DNA of 64,000 nt from Lineus longissimus. Taxonomy: Eukaryota; Nemertea; Pilidiophora; Heteronemertea; Lineidae. Below the pieces are notes generated by a model. That model was not told the origin of the DNA. It did no database searches and saw only the letters and a list, made by a program, of their open reading frames with translations. Positions within the stretch are counted from its first letter, which is position 1; the number at the start of each line of letters is the position of its first letter. This document shows, piece after piece, positions 13,363-26,300 of this stretch. Made by a program: the position numbers and the translations under genes. The DNA is taken from positions 16,127,501 to 16,191,500 of the forward strand of contig NC_088310.1 of assembly GCF_910592395.1 (NCBI RefSeq). The letters are read 5' to 3'.

Positions 13363-14255
13363 TTTTGGCTCACCGTCTAGGTGAGTCCATACAACACCGT
13401 CCGTCGTTGTCCTATCCTGTTTCAAAAACAGTGGGACGTTTCTTAACCGCTAGAGACTTGAAACTTTGTACACAGGACCCCCTAGGTAAGGTGACCGCTG
13501 ACAATTAATTTCGGTCCGATCTGATTGTTGACTTGGCCACCAGGGGACCAGAAGTGGAAACCTAAAAAGTGTGATATCTCTCTTATGAGTGACTTGTTTT
13601 CGACAAAATTTTTATGGTAGGTTCTCCTAGCAAGGATACATCACATAATAGACAGGTTTTTGATTTGACGTAATTTGCAAGGTCACAGAGGTCAAATGGC
13701 GTAAATTGGTCTATGGCACATTTCTTAACCGCTAAAGCGGCGGGCAGAAAATGCATGCTGCATACCGTCTGCAGACTGGGGGTTTTCTCATGAGTCAATA
13801 GAATCTAAGGTTTGGAATTAGGGGACCATATCAGTAGTTGCTTTGCGCCAACTTTTTTTGAATTACCTGTGAATCATCTTGCAGGAAGATTTTTTTTGGG
13901 TGTGGATGACAGATGACGTACTTAATACAGAACATGTATATTGTATCGCTATGAACTTGAAATTTAGTACACATGACTCCCTATGTCATGTAACTGCTGA
14001 CAGCGAATTTCGATCTGATCTGATTCTCAACTTGGCCACCAGGGGCCAAAACTAAAATATGTAAAAAGTGCAATATCTTGCTTGTAAGTGACTTGTTTTT
14101 GATGATAATTTTATGGTAGGTACTCCAAGCAACGATACATCACGTTATACTGACTTCAGTTTGACCTATTTACTATACATTGGCATATTTCTTAACCAGG
14201 ATGAATTCCTGACCACCAAATATTTATACAGTGAGCACAATGACCCTTGACCGTT
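13363..14255 (-). repeat. Dispersed repeat family A, copy
   Basis: This copy is minus-oriented. TTTTGGCTCACCGTCTAGG at the left is the 3' end of the unit, and GTGAGCACAATGACCCTTG near 14250 is its degraded 5' end. Internal monomers carry AAGGTCACAGAGGTCA and the TTAACCGCTA phrase. It is more diverged than the copy at 19405-21052. Confidence 0.65.
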
Positions 14256-14416
14256 ATATTGTGGGTCTCATACTTTCTTCTAGAGATTCGTCTGGCTGGG
14301 GTCTCAGGGTGAAGTCTCAGGAGGTGTCCTATTAACCAGTCTAACCATCCGTCTTCTTCTGATGGTGTTACTCCAGGTTTCTGCGTGGGGGGTTTTTCAT
14401 TGAGGTCTTGGTTCAA
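14200..14416 (-). pseudogene. Possible retroelement C-terminal remnant
   Basis: The minus strand reads WLIGHLLRLHPETPARR, which resembles the W.GH.LR....PA...L signature near the C-terminus of many LINE reverse-transcriptase ORFs. The rest of the domain is absent. Short match only. Confidence 0.3.
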
Positions 14417-14479
14417 TATTTTCTTGGGCCATTCTGTCGAACAGATAGCAAGTCCGATGGTACTGTTTCGCTGATAATG

Positions 14480-14950
14480 CGAATCTTGGACTTTCTTTTA
14501 TTCTATTTACCAGTTTTAAATTTCGCGAACTTCGCACTTCGGTTTTGGCGGCACTTTTTACGTCACAAGCTATTTTTACCTTTTAGGCTTCTTTTACGCC
14601 CTTTTTGTCATTCACAATTTTTACTGCACTTGGTCTGGAAGTACATTATAGTAAGGGCAGGTTCTTTGTCCCGGATAACCTCACATTTCGGTTTCGGTAG
14701 TTTCGGATTTGTAAGTATTTATTTTTATGCATTTCATTTAGTTCCACGTTGTATTACTGTCTTGTAGGTTCCTTCTTTACATATATTCTTAAAATACCAA
14801 AAAATATTCTTTTTCACTTTTGTATGTCACTGTTTGTAATTCATGTCTATTTTACTGTCCGGTGCTAAATGTAGTCCATATGTTTCAGGTTTCAAATAAA
14901 ACTATATATTGAACATCCGAGTATCCGAGTCTTCAGGTACAACCGAGCTT
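14480..14950. other. T-rich stretch, possible LTR or 3' end debris
   Basis: A pyrimidine-rich segment contains AATAAA near 14896, followed by the repeated phrase ATCCGAGT ATCCGAGT. A 119-codon plus-strand frame (14408-14767) crosses it but looks compositionally biased. I could not define LTR ends. Confidence 0.25.
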
Positions 14951-14959
14951 GCCTTCCCT

Positions 14960-16270
14960 CTTGAACTCCTGACGTTGACATGAACATTCCTTTTACCTCT
15001 GCCTTATACATAGGAGGGAAGTTAAGCTGAGCAAAAGTCTCATTAAACTTGCAGAGGGTGTGCACATGAAGGATCTTTCAAAGATGTCTGCGTTGGGAGG
15101 CGTCTATCGTCTGCTCTCTCTGCTCTGCAATGTGCATTTCAAGTTGCTTATTAGCCGGGCACTTTTAAACGTGAAATGTACCACCCATGACCATGTCAGC
15201 TTGACTTTTAGCAAGACCACCTAGCAGCAATAAAATAGGCAAGGTCTCTGGTATTATATGGGGATAGGAACACTTTTATAAACTGATCATGCTGATGTCA
15301 GTCTCTGTTGAAGATACTGCTTTTGTGACCGAGGAGACACAACTGGTGTTCCAAATCCGAGTTGGCCTTTTCTTTGACAACTAGTTCTTCAGAACTGATA
15401 GTTGTTGGTTATCATGACCATGACAAGAGCTGGCATTCAAGAATCATATTCACACATAGACACTTTGCTTAATCAATTGTGCTAGCCTGGCTACAGGTAC
15501 TTCACCGTTGAGTCCATTTTAACATGCTTTAGAATCAACTTGAAATTGGCAAGTCTCTTGTGAGGTTGAAAATGTTCCTGGGGGATGCCGTCTGCTTCAT
15601 TTGAAAGACATCCCTGAGCTGTCCATGAACCTGTTATCTGATTTCACCAGAGATATCACCTGTCTTGTTACTCAGAGGTCCTCATTTGCGATTCTATTCC
15701 CGATTGTGCCAAAAGAGTCGACAGATACGCCGGAGGCATATGGTGAAATGGAGAAAACTTGTTCCCCAACTTTCTGCACCATACAATAACGCCAACAGAC
15801 TTCGTCACAGTTTTCACGAACCGTCCAATCAAAAAAAAAATTATTTTGAGTAATCAGCATATTCAAGTTATCACATTTTTGTTGATTCGCCAAATTTAAT
15901 TTGTTGTATGTTCTAAACGACTTCATGTACAGGTCGAAAAGTTTGAGAGAAGAACCATTGACCTACATGATTAGGTTTGGTGGCGAAACCTCAAAATTGA
16001 AAATTTGTTGATTGGTCACTTTGTGAAAACAGCGACGACTTGACGTTGCTGTTATTGAACTTCACCTTGGTCATGTTTGTCTTTAGTTGCTAGTAGAATA
16101 CTACCCTAGCTTTACCGTTTAAACTATTCTTAAGCACAAAATTGTCACAGTAATTTCAATAAAAATTGTTTTTGCGGCATTTTTTTAATGAATTTTGATG
16201 GTTGTGAAAAACACGAAATGAAAATGTAAGCACAAATTTTCTGGTCAACATGAATCTAAAATCTGACATG
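14960..16270. other. Unannotated stretch, nothing recognised
   Basis: Short open frames on both strands around 15600-15930 overlap one another and lack splice context. Confidence 0.4.
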
Positions 16271-16297
16271 TTACATGTACACAGGCAGAAGTGTCAA

Positions 16298-16415
16298 TAC
16301 ATGGATCTATGACGGCGATTACTTATCAACGTTCCATCCACCATTTCCACGGGCCCATCCATGGACAGATGATGGAAAACCCCCCCATCATAGATCCATG
16401 GATGAAACCCATGGT
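16298..16415. repeat. Multi-palindromic repeat, copy 2
   Basis: It contains CATGGATCTATGA, CCATCCATGGACAG and CATCATAGATCCATGG, matching the alternating-orientation motif set at 7240-7415. It is probably a MITE fragment. Confidence 0.55.
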
Positions 16416-16509
16416 CGTATCTACAAGGGACATGTTGCTTGTAACACCATGCATGTTTTAGTACAATTCTGGTCAGAAAGGAACCTTACCTTTTTGACAC
16501 CCAGTCAAT

Positions 16510-17640
16510 CACGAAAAATTGGGAGTTAATTGCCCGAAGCGTCTGTCAGTTGTCGAATGAAAATTAAATTAAAGATGCTTGAGATTTGACGACGTCAATT
16601 TTCAAAAGGAACCTTCCCCAAATGACTCCCAACGGAGTGCGAAAAATTGGGGTGAATTGCTCAAGGCGTGTGTCATTTATCGAGCGGAAACGAAAATCAA
16701 GATGGCCACTGTGGTGGCCATATTGATTATTGGAATATTGATTATTGGATTATTCGATTTTCAAGAGAAACTTTCACCTAGTCACTCCCTATAAGCCGCA
16801 ATAAAATCAGACCGCTCAAGCGAAGCTTCTCTGATAATTGACAGAAACAGATTTCAAGATGGCTGCCGTGGTAGCCATATTGTTAATTATCTAGCAATGA
16901 TTTTTGAAGAAGACCCCCAAAAAAGGACTGTTCAGGCGAGGCTTTTCTCTGGTAATTGATGAAAAGTGGAAAGTTAACCGACACTGACACCGACACGTAC
17001 AACGGGCCGATTTTTTTCATGGCATTAAAATGTGAGAAATTATCAAAAACCTCTTTGTAAATTCTTGTCTCTAGTACGTCAGTCTCCCAGTTGTGACGGA
17101 GGAACACAAGCCAAGAACCAACTGAGGTTCTCGTAATAACATGTATAAACCACAGGGACAACCTTTTGCTAGAAAGGACAAAAAGATTATCACAATCACA
17201 ACAATTGGTCTGTATACTTCGAGTATTATTGTCCCCCCCCCCCCCGTCACTCAGTGCAGCGAAAGGGGGACATGAAAATACCCACGTCTGGCCACTTGTG
17301 AGTGCGATATCTGGAGAAGTCGGCAACGTATCAAAGCCAAATTTGGTGTGCGGGTACATATAGACATTAGTAAGAACCCTATCGAAAAGTAGGTCGACGC
17401 ATCAAAATCCAAGTTGGTTGCCGCCTTATCTATTGCAATCTCACAAGTGCACTTGTGGACATGATATCTGGGGAAGTCAGCGACTGTCAAAGCCTAATTC
17501 GGTGTGCGAGTGCATGTAGGCATTAGTAAGAACCCTAAAAGCAGGTCACCGTGTCAAAATCCAAGATGGCTGCCACATTAGATGTAACAATCTCGTGAGT
17601 GCACTTGACAGCGCTAACACCCTTTAGCAACATGGGACCT
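16510..17640. repeat. Diverged tandem/dispersed repeat block C
   Basis: Phrases such as ATCAAGATGGCCACTGTGG, TTTATCGAGCGGAAAC and GGAACCTTCCCCAAATGACT recur here and, inverted, at 61650-62780. From 17280 to 17610 a unit of about 157 bp is present twice (GATATCTGG.GAAGTC, then ATTAGTAAGAACCCTA). No gene seen. Confidence 0.55.
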
Positions 17641-18054
17641 GGGCGTAACTCACCAGTACGTGTCAAATTTTATTTATAAAGATCATATTTTGTTATTTTT
17701 TAATAAAATATAAAATCTATGAGAGAAAGTGGCACTAATTTGGCCTGAATAAGATTTACATTCTGAACTGGGAACACAGTTTATGACGTAGAATTGTCAA
17801 AACCCTGAATCTCGGGTTGCTGACGTCCAAGATGGTGGCAATTGATCAATTCCAGTGTCTGAAATTTTTTAATTTCGGCACTGGGGCGAGTTTGCCCTTG
17901 TAGATTGAAAAAAATAAAATCAACTGCATATTTGATAAAATATATCAGTATTTTTTAACACCATTAAAAACCCTATATTTATGAAAATATTTGGAAATAC
18001 ATACTGTGTAGACATGGTGGATGCGTGTATTATACACATATAGGCCTATTACAG

Positions 18055-18727
18055 GTAAATGAAAAGGCCAAGGGCCATTGTGGTCACCGTACAGATGAGA
18101 TATTTGGTGGTTAACTCGAGAGATGTTCTTGATGGCTTGGGACAACACCGCCATGTGGGTAACAGTGGATATGATTCCACGGTCTTCAGCCATCTAAAGG
18201 AAACCAGACATTCATTCGACAACAAGGATGTCGTCATTCTCAACAAGGAGGAACGTTGGTTTGAGAGAGGGGTCTACGAGAGACTGGAGTCCCCTTCCCG
18301 CACCCACCATGGAGGACTACGTTTCAACTTTTCACATGCCTGGGACCGAGTCGTCTAGAACATCCCTCGAGACTTCACACAGGATTCTACGAGACTGCCG
18401 TCGAAAAGCGCAATTTGCCCTGATGATTTCGCTGATATAAGTTGTTGTTTCCAGTGATTGATTAGTAACTTATTGAAATGTAAGAGAGATACAACACTTT
18501 TTAGGTTTTCCCTTTAGGCCCCCTGGTGGTCAAATCAAGAATCGGATCGGACCAAAATTCAGTCTCGGAGGTCATCTGACCTGGGGGGTCCTGTGAACAA
18601 AGCTTCAAGTTCATAGCCCCAATGGTTAAGATGCGTGCCACTGTTTTTGAAACAGGATACAGACGACGGTTGACGACGATGGACACTGCGGTATTGTATA
18701 GACTCCCACCTACGGTGAGCTAAAAAG
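18055..18727 (+). repeat. Dispersed repeat family A, copy with internal rearrangement
   Basis: The 5' end (ATGAAAAGGCCAAGGGCCAT) and 3' end (ACGGTGAGCTAAAAAGG) are both present in plus orientation. About 350 bases in the middle (18130-18480) do not match the usual monomers. Confidence 0.55.
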
Positions 18728-19404
18728 GCCCTTTAGACAGGCATCCCCAAACCGGTGTAAATGCATCAACACAGTACATGTATATTTCTATATATCAATA
18801 AAGAAAAGTTGTTACATGTATATTTGAAAAATATGTGAAGACTATTTTAAAAAGAACTTGTTTGGTTAAATAGTCCCTGGAAACCGAACGACAATGTAGC
18901 AACGTAGCAAATTTGTTACATTTGCATTGAGCATGTTGAGATGTCAAATTATACAAGTTTGAAGTATGTGTGTGGTAAAATGAAACACAACATCAACATG
19001 GATTCTTCACCTCATATCTATTTAAACGTGTGAAAAGATTTTGAAGTGATGAACCATTTAAGAATTCATCTTTGTCTACACTGCCTCAGTCCCTCTACAC
19101 TGCCTCAAAATACATGTAAACAGCTCAGATGCAAAAGTGAGGCAAATTTTCATTTTCCAATATTTTTAACCATAGTTGACCATACCAGTTCATAAGAAGA
19201 ACTTTTTGTTTCCCAAATTATCAAGCATTACACAAATATTGACACATGTATCAAGCATAATAAACATAATGAGTTGACAGTGATTAAAGAAATGAGCAGT
19301 GAAATGTATTTGAAAGGTGACTTCACAAGAGGACAACAGCTCCGTTGATAAAGAGACGTCCCAAAGCTCTAAGAAATAAATTGGCAACTGCATATAAAAT
19401 CTCA
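18728..19404. other. Unannotated stretch, nothing recognised
   Basis: AT-rich sequence between two family A copies, without recognisable features. Confidence 0.4.
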
Positions 19405-21052
19405 AAAAAATGAAACGGCCAGGGGCCATTGTGCTCACCGTATAGATATTTGGTGCTTTGTAATTCATCCAGATTAAGAAACATTGTACACGTATAGTAT
19501 ATAGGTCAAACCAAAGTCGGTATGACATGTGATGTATCGTTGCTTGGAGTAAGTACCATAAGAATATCATCAAAAACGAGTCAATAATAAACGAGATATT
19601 GCACTTTTTACCTATTTTAGTTTTGGCCTCCTGGTGGCCGAGTTGAGTACCAGATCAGATCGAAATTCGGTGTCCGAGGTTACATGACGTAGGGAGTCAT
19701 GTGTATCAAATTTCAAGTTCAAAGCTTTAGTGGTTAAGAAACGTGCCATAGTTACAATCAAACGACAAATTTACGCCATTTGACCTCTGTGACCTTGAAA
19801 AGCAGGTCAGATCAAAAACTCATATGATATGTGATGTATCCTTGCTAGGAGAACCTACCATAAAAATGTTATTGAAAACGAATCACTAAAAATAAGCAAG
19901 ATATTGCACTTCTTACTTTTTCCATTATTTCCCCCTGGTGGCCGAATAAAGAATCAGATCGAGCCAAAATTTGGCATCAGAGGTTATCTGATGTAGGGGG
20001 TTATATGCACCAAGTTTCAAGTTCATAGCTTTACTGGTTAAGAAACGTGCCATAGTTTACACTCAAACGGCCAATTTACGCCATATGACCTCTGTGACCT
20101 TGAAAAGTAGGTCAAATTGAAAACCCGTAAGATATGTGATGTATTCTTCCGAAGGGTACCTACCATAAAAATTTTATCGAAAACAAGTCACTTATAAGCG
20201 AGATATCACACTTTTTAGATTTCCACTTTTGGCCCCCTGGTGGCAAAGTTGAGAATCAGATCAAACTGAAATTCAGCACCAGAGGCTATGTGATATATAG
20301 GGGGTTATATGTACCAAGTTTCAAGTTCATAGCTTTAGTGGTTAAGAAACGTGCCATAGTTTACACTCTAACGGCCAATTTACGCCATATGACCTCTGTG
20401 ACCTTGAAAAGTAGGTCAAATTGAAAACCCGTAAGATATGTGATGTATTCTTCCTAAGGGTACCTACCATAAAAATTTTATCGAAAACAAGTCACTTATA
20501 AGCGAGATATCACACTTTTTAGATTTCCACTTTTGGCCCCCTGGTGGCAAAGTTGAGAATCAGATCAAACTGAAATTCAGCACCAGAGGCTATGTGATAT
20601 AGGGGGTTATATGTACCGAGTTTCAAGTTCATAGCTTTAGTGGTTAAGAAACGTGCCATAGTTTACACTCTAACGGCCAATTTACGCCATATGACCTCTG
20701 TGACCTTGAAAAGTAGGTCAAATTAAAAACCCGTATGATATAAGATGTATATTTGCTATGAGTACCTACAACAAAAGTTTCATCGAAAACAAGTTACTAA
20801 TAAGCGAGATATCACACTTTTTAGATATCCACATTTGGCCCCCTGGTGGCCAAGTAGAGAATCAGATTGGACAGAAATTTAGTGTCACGGGTCATCTGAC
20901 CTAGGGGGTCATGTGTACAAAGTTTTAAGTTCATAGGCCTAGCGGTTAAGAAACGTGCCACTGTTTTTGAACTAGGATACGACGGACGACGACGACGACG
21001 ACGACGACGACGGACACTGCGGTATTGTATAGACTCCCCTACGGTGAGCCAA
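19405..21052 (+). repeat. Dispersed repeat family A, longest copy with tandem ~300-bp monomers
   Basis: The unit begins ATGAAACGGCCAGGGGCCAT and ends ACGGTGAGCCAAAAAG. Five monomers are recognisable. The phrase TGACCTCTGTGACCTTGA recurs near 19792, 20087, 20391 and 20693, a spacing of 295-304 bp, and two neighbouring monomers are almost identical. A (GAC)n run closes the last monomer just before the 3' end. There is no ORF of note. Confidence 0.8.
20987..21012. repeat. (GAC)n microsatellite
   Basis: Consecutive GAC triplets within the 3' end of the family A copy. The same triplet run recurs at the 3' ends of the copies near 29384 and 39828. Confidence 0.85.
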
Positions 21053-21407
21053 AAAGTCTGAGACAGATTTTGTGGTCTTTTCTTTCCAAGAATTATGACA
21101 TGATTTTAATACTGATTAATCCAGCACCGTATTCCAAATACATGACTGTTCACCAGAAACAACAAAACACACAACCATATACATGTAATCACTATCAAAA
21201 TATTCCACTACCAAATGAGCCATTTGAAATACCGCTACCTTTGCATTATGAAGAGTTTGAGGAGTAAACAAATGAAGTAAAGCAAAGCACACTACCTCCC
21301 ACTAACTGATATTTAAAGGTACCCGTGATAAACATTTGGAGATGATGAAATAATGAATTCCGGATTCAGGATTCAGGCTTCTCGTGTTTTCAGTTTTGGC
21401 CCCTTAA

Positions 21408-22051
21408 CCCTTTCGCTGCCGATTGATTTTTTTGTTCTGCAACTGGCTGTGCCGATTGAATTTTCCATATTTTCCAAATTTCGACCATGGTTCTTATGAA
21501 CCTAATTTATGAGAAATCCATTGGAGACAGAGTGAAATAATGTATATAAAAAATGTTCAGTATGACCTACTCTTCATTTTAAAAATATGAAAAAGTAGGT
21601 CATGACCAATCTTGAATATATAATGAGGAAAAAATTTTTTTAGTCAAACTCTATTGTATTGAATAAAACTGTTATGTAACAACCAAGAATACAACTTTTT
21701 TACATCAATTCTAGTCCCATGCAATCTTCTAACACAATCCAAACATTTTGTATGCCTTGATATTCTTTCAAATATATGATTTACTTGATATAAGTGTGTC
21801 GAAAATGCTAATATTTCACCTCACGAAATTTTTTCGCAATTTCAACCTCAATTTACTCAATAAAGTTGCATTGTTCGAAATACGGAAGTTAGTTTCGTTT
21901 TGAAGCATGTTCACTTCTCTACCACGCCATCGATCAGCAAGCTCATAATCGACGATCTTCTGAGGTAGGGTAAAATGTCGCACAGCGGCGACATCGGCAC
22001 AGGGAGTAGGGATTAGCGTTGTGCTGAGCGGCGACATCGGCAGTGAAAGGG
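21408..22051. mobile_element. piggyBac-like MITE, TTAA flanked
   Basis: A 644-bp element lies between two TTAA sites. Its inverted ends are CCCTTTCGCTGCCGAT and ATCGGCAGTGAAAGGG (one mismatch). TTAA duplication and CCCTTT-type ends match piggyBac-like elements. No transposase ORF is present. It is inserted in a diverged family A copy whose two halves flank it. Confidence 0.75.
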
Positions 22052-22055
22052 TTAA

Positions 22056-22400
22056 GGGACTAAGTCACGAGTTTAGCCCAGAGCAAAATTCAAATTCAAT
22101 GTGAGAGGCCTTTGACCTAAAGGGTCACACCTGCACACAAAGTTTCAAGTCCATAGCCTAAGCGGTTAAGAACCATGCAACAGTTGAACTCTAATGGTCA
22201 ATTAAAAAAGTAATCCAACTCCTGTGACCTTGATTTTGAAAACTAGGTCAAATCAAAAACCCAGGCATCATGTCAGGTGTGGTCCCATTTGAAAGTATCT
22301 GTTATAAAAATCTGGAGGTGACATGATCAATGGTTCCATAGCCCTAGTGGCCAAGAAACCTCCCACTGTTTTTGAAAAAGGTCACAGACAACAAACACAC
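22056..22400 (+). repeat. Diverged family A fragment
   Basis: It continues the family A sequence interrupted by the TTAA MITE, with phrases GTTTCAAGTCCATAGCC, TGTGACCTTGATTTTG and AGGTCAAATCAAAAACCC. Confidence 0.55.
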
Positions 22401-22689
22401 TAGAAGCTGTGAATTGTGTTGTGTCAAAAATGACCAAAATGACCCCCCCCCCTCCCTTAAGCAACACCCGACCCCCAAAAAGTTGAAATCACTCCACAAA
22501 TACTTAACAAAGTTGAATTTCAGATCTATTTCAGTTACCCCAAAGAGAGTGATGGTGTTGTACCAATGATAAATTAATGAGACATCCCAACACCAGCTGG
22601 TAGAGGGGTTTCTGGCCAGGTAGATCTATGTGGTTTGGCTGTGATGATTATTTGCAATCATGAATAAATGAGGTGTCGCCATCAAGGTG

Positions 22690-22932
22690 TTAAAGGGGTA
22701 CACCGTTCATAATTACTGGTGGTCCAGTTAAATAGAAATCCACTAATACACAATGCCACAGTGCAGTTATTATGTATACAAATTTGTTGAAACTTTGTAT
22801 TTATAGTATTCATCTATCGGTCTACAGAAAGGCAATGCTGAAATTTATATCTAGTATGTATATTTACGCAGTTGAAAATTTTCAAATTCAATAACAAATT
22901 CAAAATTGTTCGCAAATGGCATATGCCTTTAA
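22690..22932. mobile_element. TTAA MITE family D, copy 1
   Basis: Starts TTAAAGGGGTACACCGTTCA and ends with GCAAATGGCATATGCCTTTAA, imperfect inverted copies sharing TTAA. It matches the second copy at 46417-46658 along its length. It lies just downstream of GCHFR. Confidence 0.75.
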
Positions 22933-23164
22933 GGAGAAACAGTGGATGGGACAGCACAGCACCAACTGAAAAATAAAATAGTAAAAAGAACCACATGACC
23001 GTGAATGAGATGTTGTGATTAGTCGACATGATTAGATAATAATGAGGCTAGATAGAGTAAATTGCAATTTAAATCATATAACCCATGGCTGCTTATATCC
23101 ATGACATGCATGACATGCTACACCATCATTCCTGTGTGGCAAGATAACAAGATGGGAAAATGCA

Positions 23165-23363
23165 TCATGTCTCTTTTGTCACAAGATCATTACAGATTTG
23201 ACTAGAATCGTCCAACTTCGTTACATCCTTGTCGTCAGCTAAAGGTTTGTGTAAAGTCCATACACATGTTTGTCCTATACCCGACATGCACACTACTTGG
23301 TAACCATGCAATTCCAGCTTGTTAAGAACTACCCGAGGTACGTCAGGGGTTCTGTACTCTTTG
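23165..23363 (-). CDS. GCHFR: GCHFR coding exon 3 with extended C-terminus
   Basis: 199 nt after CTTTTTCAG. It completes the Phe of LGNNF and encodes KEYRTPDVPRVVLNKLE, GYQVVCMSGIGQT and VWTLHKP, then an extension rich in Asp, Lys and Thr ending KET and a TGA. Confidence 0.92.
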
Positions 23364-26300
23364 CTGAAAAAGGAACAGATGAATTGTAAGTGGCAGGGGA
23401 GACCAAATCAAATAACATCAAGGTTCATTTAAAATAAATCACAAAAAAAGAATGAAATAGTCGATGGACCATGTACTCACCTGGCTTTGTTATTGAAAAA
23501 CCCTTACAATGTACATTCACTAGATAAACATACCATGAAAATTTGGCGAGATTCTATCTATTCTGGCCATTCGTGCATTTTTTGTGTTTTTGTAGTTTGC
23601 CGCAAGTGGCCAAACCGTGAGTCATATTAGATTGAAATTTGGTCTTGAAGAAGATTATACCTTGCAGAACACATGTACAAAGTTTCCAGTCCATAGTTCC
23701 AGTGGTTACAAAACATGCCTGCTCAGGGATGATGGACAACGACAACAAACTTTGACCTTGAAAAATAGGTCAAATTTAAAACAAATGAAAATCTGTACTA
23801 TACTGTATATCTTCCTAGTCTCACTAGATACACGTACTTAAAAGTTTAGTGAGATTCCCAACATTTGTTAATGAGCTACTTGAAGAGCATTTTTCTGTTT
23901 TCACATTTTGCCCCCTAGTGGCCAGACCAAGAATTATATAAACCAAAATTTGGTCTGGAAGCATATCATACCAAGTGTTGCATAAGTACAAAGTTTCACG
24001 TCCATAGTCCCAGTGGTTACAGAACGTGCCATACTAATGAACCATGATGACAGACACCCTGTGACAGACCGAGCCCACCAGATGAGCTAAAAATCTAGAT
24101 CTTCAAGGCACAAATTGCTAAAGGTAAATGTAGGCTTTAACGATGCCAACCCTCATCTTATGTGAAGAGGGTGGCATGATGGTCATACAATGAAATATGA
24201 CCTCAAATGGATGAATTTTTAAGAAAACACAGAAGAAATAGTCAAGATGCGTGTGGGATGGATTACACATCTGGTACTAATCCTGATCCGATATACCATA
24301 AATAAGGTTGTGCGTCAGGAATCCTAAAGGAGGAGAGATAGAGTACTCTAGGAGATAATCTTAGTATCGGCACTAATCTCCTGGTGAGGGCCACTCACAT
24401 TTACACTTATAAAATCATTGTATTTCAGACGAGATCACTTTCAGACATCATAGGAACAGTAGTTACAATCAAAGTTGACTGACATTGCTATGACGATTAT
24501 TAGGACTGTGAAATTTCTGTGGAAAGTGGTTGTCGGGAGCAATTCACACTGGCAGACAAGGGATACAAGTCGAGGGTCCACCAGGAGACAGTGGAGGTGA
24601 GTGACTTATGGCCTTGTCCCCTAACCACGTGATATTGATCTTTTTACCATTTTGGGTTAGATAGATCACCTAAGCACTCTGCTCCGGCCTCATCTTACCC
24701 GTCCGATGCTGGAGTTGGCTGAACAACAGCCAGTGTTTTCATGGTGTTGGCCAGGTGCTGACTTCAACACAATCTGTCATCAGCAAGTCTTCGCTGCAGA
24801 GTGCTGACTTCACTCCCATTTGACACTATAGCCAGTCACTCCCTGGAGTTGGCTGAGAGCTGACTTTATGCACCCTCGTCTAGGGCCAATCCACACCAGC
24901 CATTGGTTGAGTGAAGACATTATGCCCCTGTTTCAGTGACTAATCTCTAGTCAGTCTCTTCATTGAGGTGGCCAGGTGCAGATTTCATTACCTCCTGTAG
25001 GCGGCCAGTCCCCTCTTGCAGTTGACGTAGTGCTGACTTTATCCCCCTAGTTGATAGCCTGTCATTTCCTGGAGTTGGGCGAGAACTGACTTCATGTCCC
25101 CTTGTCAAAAGCCAGTCCTCTCCTCCAGTTGACCGAGTTCATACTTCCTGTTATTAATAGCCAGCCACTTCCTAAGTTGGGCGAAAACAGACTTCATTCC
25201 CATTGTTCACAGCCAGTCACTTCCTGAGTTGGGCAAGAGCTGCTTTTAAGTCCCCCTGTCATGGACTGGTCTTCTCCTGCGGTTGGTCAAGTGATGTCTT
25301 TATGCCCTCTTCAATGACCAGACTCCAGTTAGTCTCCTCATGTAGCTGGCCAGGTGCCGACCCCATGCATCCTCTCCAATTAGAGTTCACAGCGGACTCC
25401 CCCACTTGTTAATAGTCAGTTGGTTTCTTCATGTCCCCATGTCAAAGGCCAGTCCTGGAATATGCCAAGTCCCAACTTCATGCCCTCAAGTCAGTGCTCT
25501 CATGGAGTTGGCAAGGTGTGACTTCATTTACATCTGCCAAAAGCCAATCTCCCTTTGCAATTGGCGGAGTGCAGAATTCATGCCCCTTGTAATTACCACG
25601 TCTCTTCCTGGAGTTGCCCAGTACTAACTTCATATCGCGCCATCAAGGGCAAGTCTTCTCCTAGTGTTGGTCTGGGGATGACCTAAGCCTCTTCCCAGAA
25701 TTGGCTAAAAGCTGACTTTATGTCATATTGTCAAGGGACAGTCTCCTAATTTGGGGCTTGGCTAAGTGCTGAGGCTAAGTAAGGCTTTATACCTCCTTGT
25801 CTACAACCAGGCTCCTCACATTAGGAGCTGGCCAAGAGCTGACCTAATGCCACCTTATAAATGGGGGAATTGGCCGAGTGCTGACTTTATGCCGCCTTGT
25901 CAATGACCAGTCTCCTAGGCGAATTGGCTGAAAGCAGACTTTATGCTCCCTTGGCAATGACCAGTCTCCTCTGGGAATTGGCCGAGTGCCGACTTTATGC
26001 CTCCTTGTCAATGACCAGTCTCCTCTGAGAATTGGCCAAGTGCTGACTTTATGCCTCCTTGTGAATGACCAGTCTCCTCGGTGAGTTGGCTGAAAGCAGA
26101 CTTTATGCTCCCTTGGCAATGACCAGTCTCCTCCAGGAGTTGGCTGAGAGTTGACTCTACGCCCCATTGTCAATGACAAGTTTCCTCCGTAAGTTGGTTG
26201 AAATCTGACTTTACAAGACAATGGCAATGACCAGTCCCCTCGGTGAGTTGGCTGAGAGCTGACTTCAGGCCCCTTGTCGATGACCAATCTCTGTGCGTTG

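Noticed and set aside
14408-14767. 119-codon plus-strand ORF
   Set aside because: Phe/Leu/Arg-rich translation of a pyrimidine-rich stretch, with no recognisable domain.
15601-15926. Overlapping ORFs on both strands around 15.7 kb
   Set aside because: Three overlapping frames in the same DNA, none with splice sites or family resemblance.
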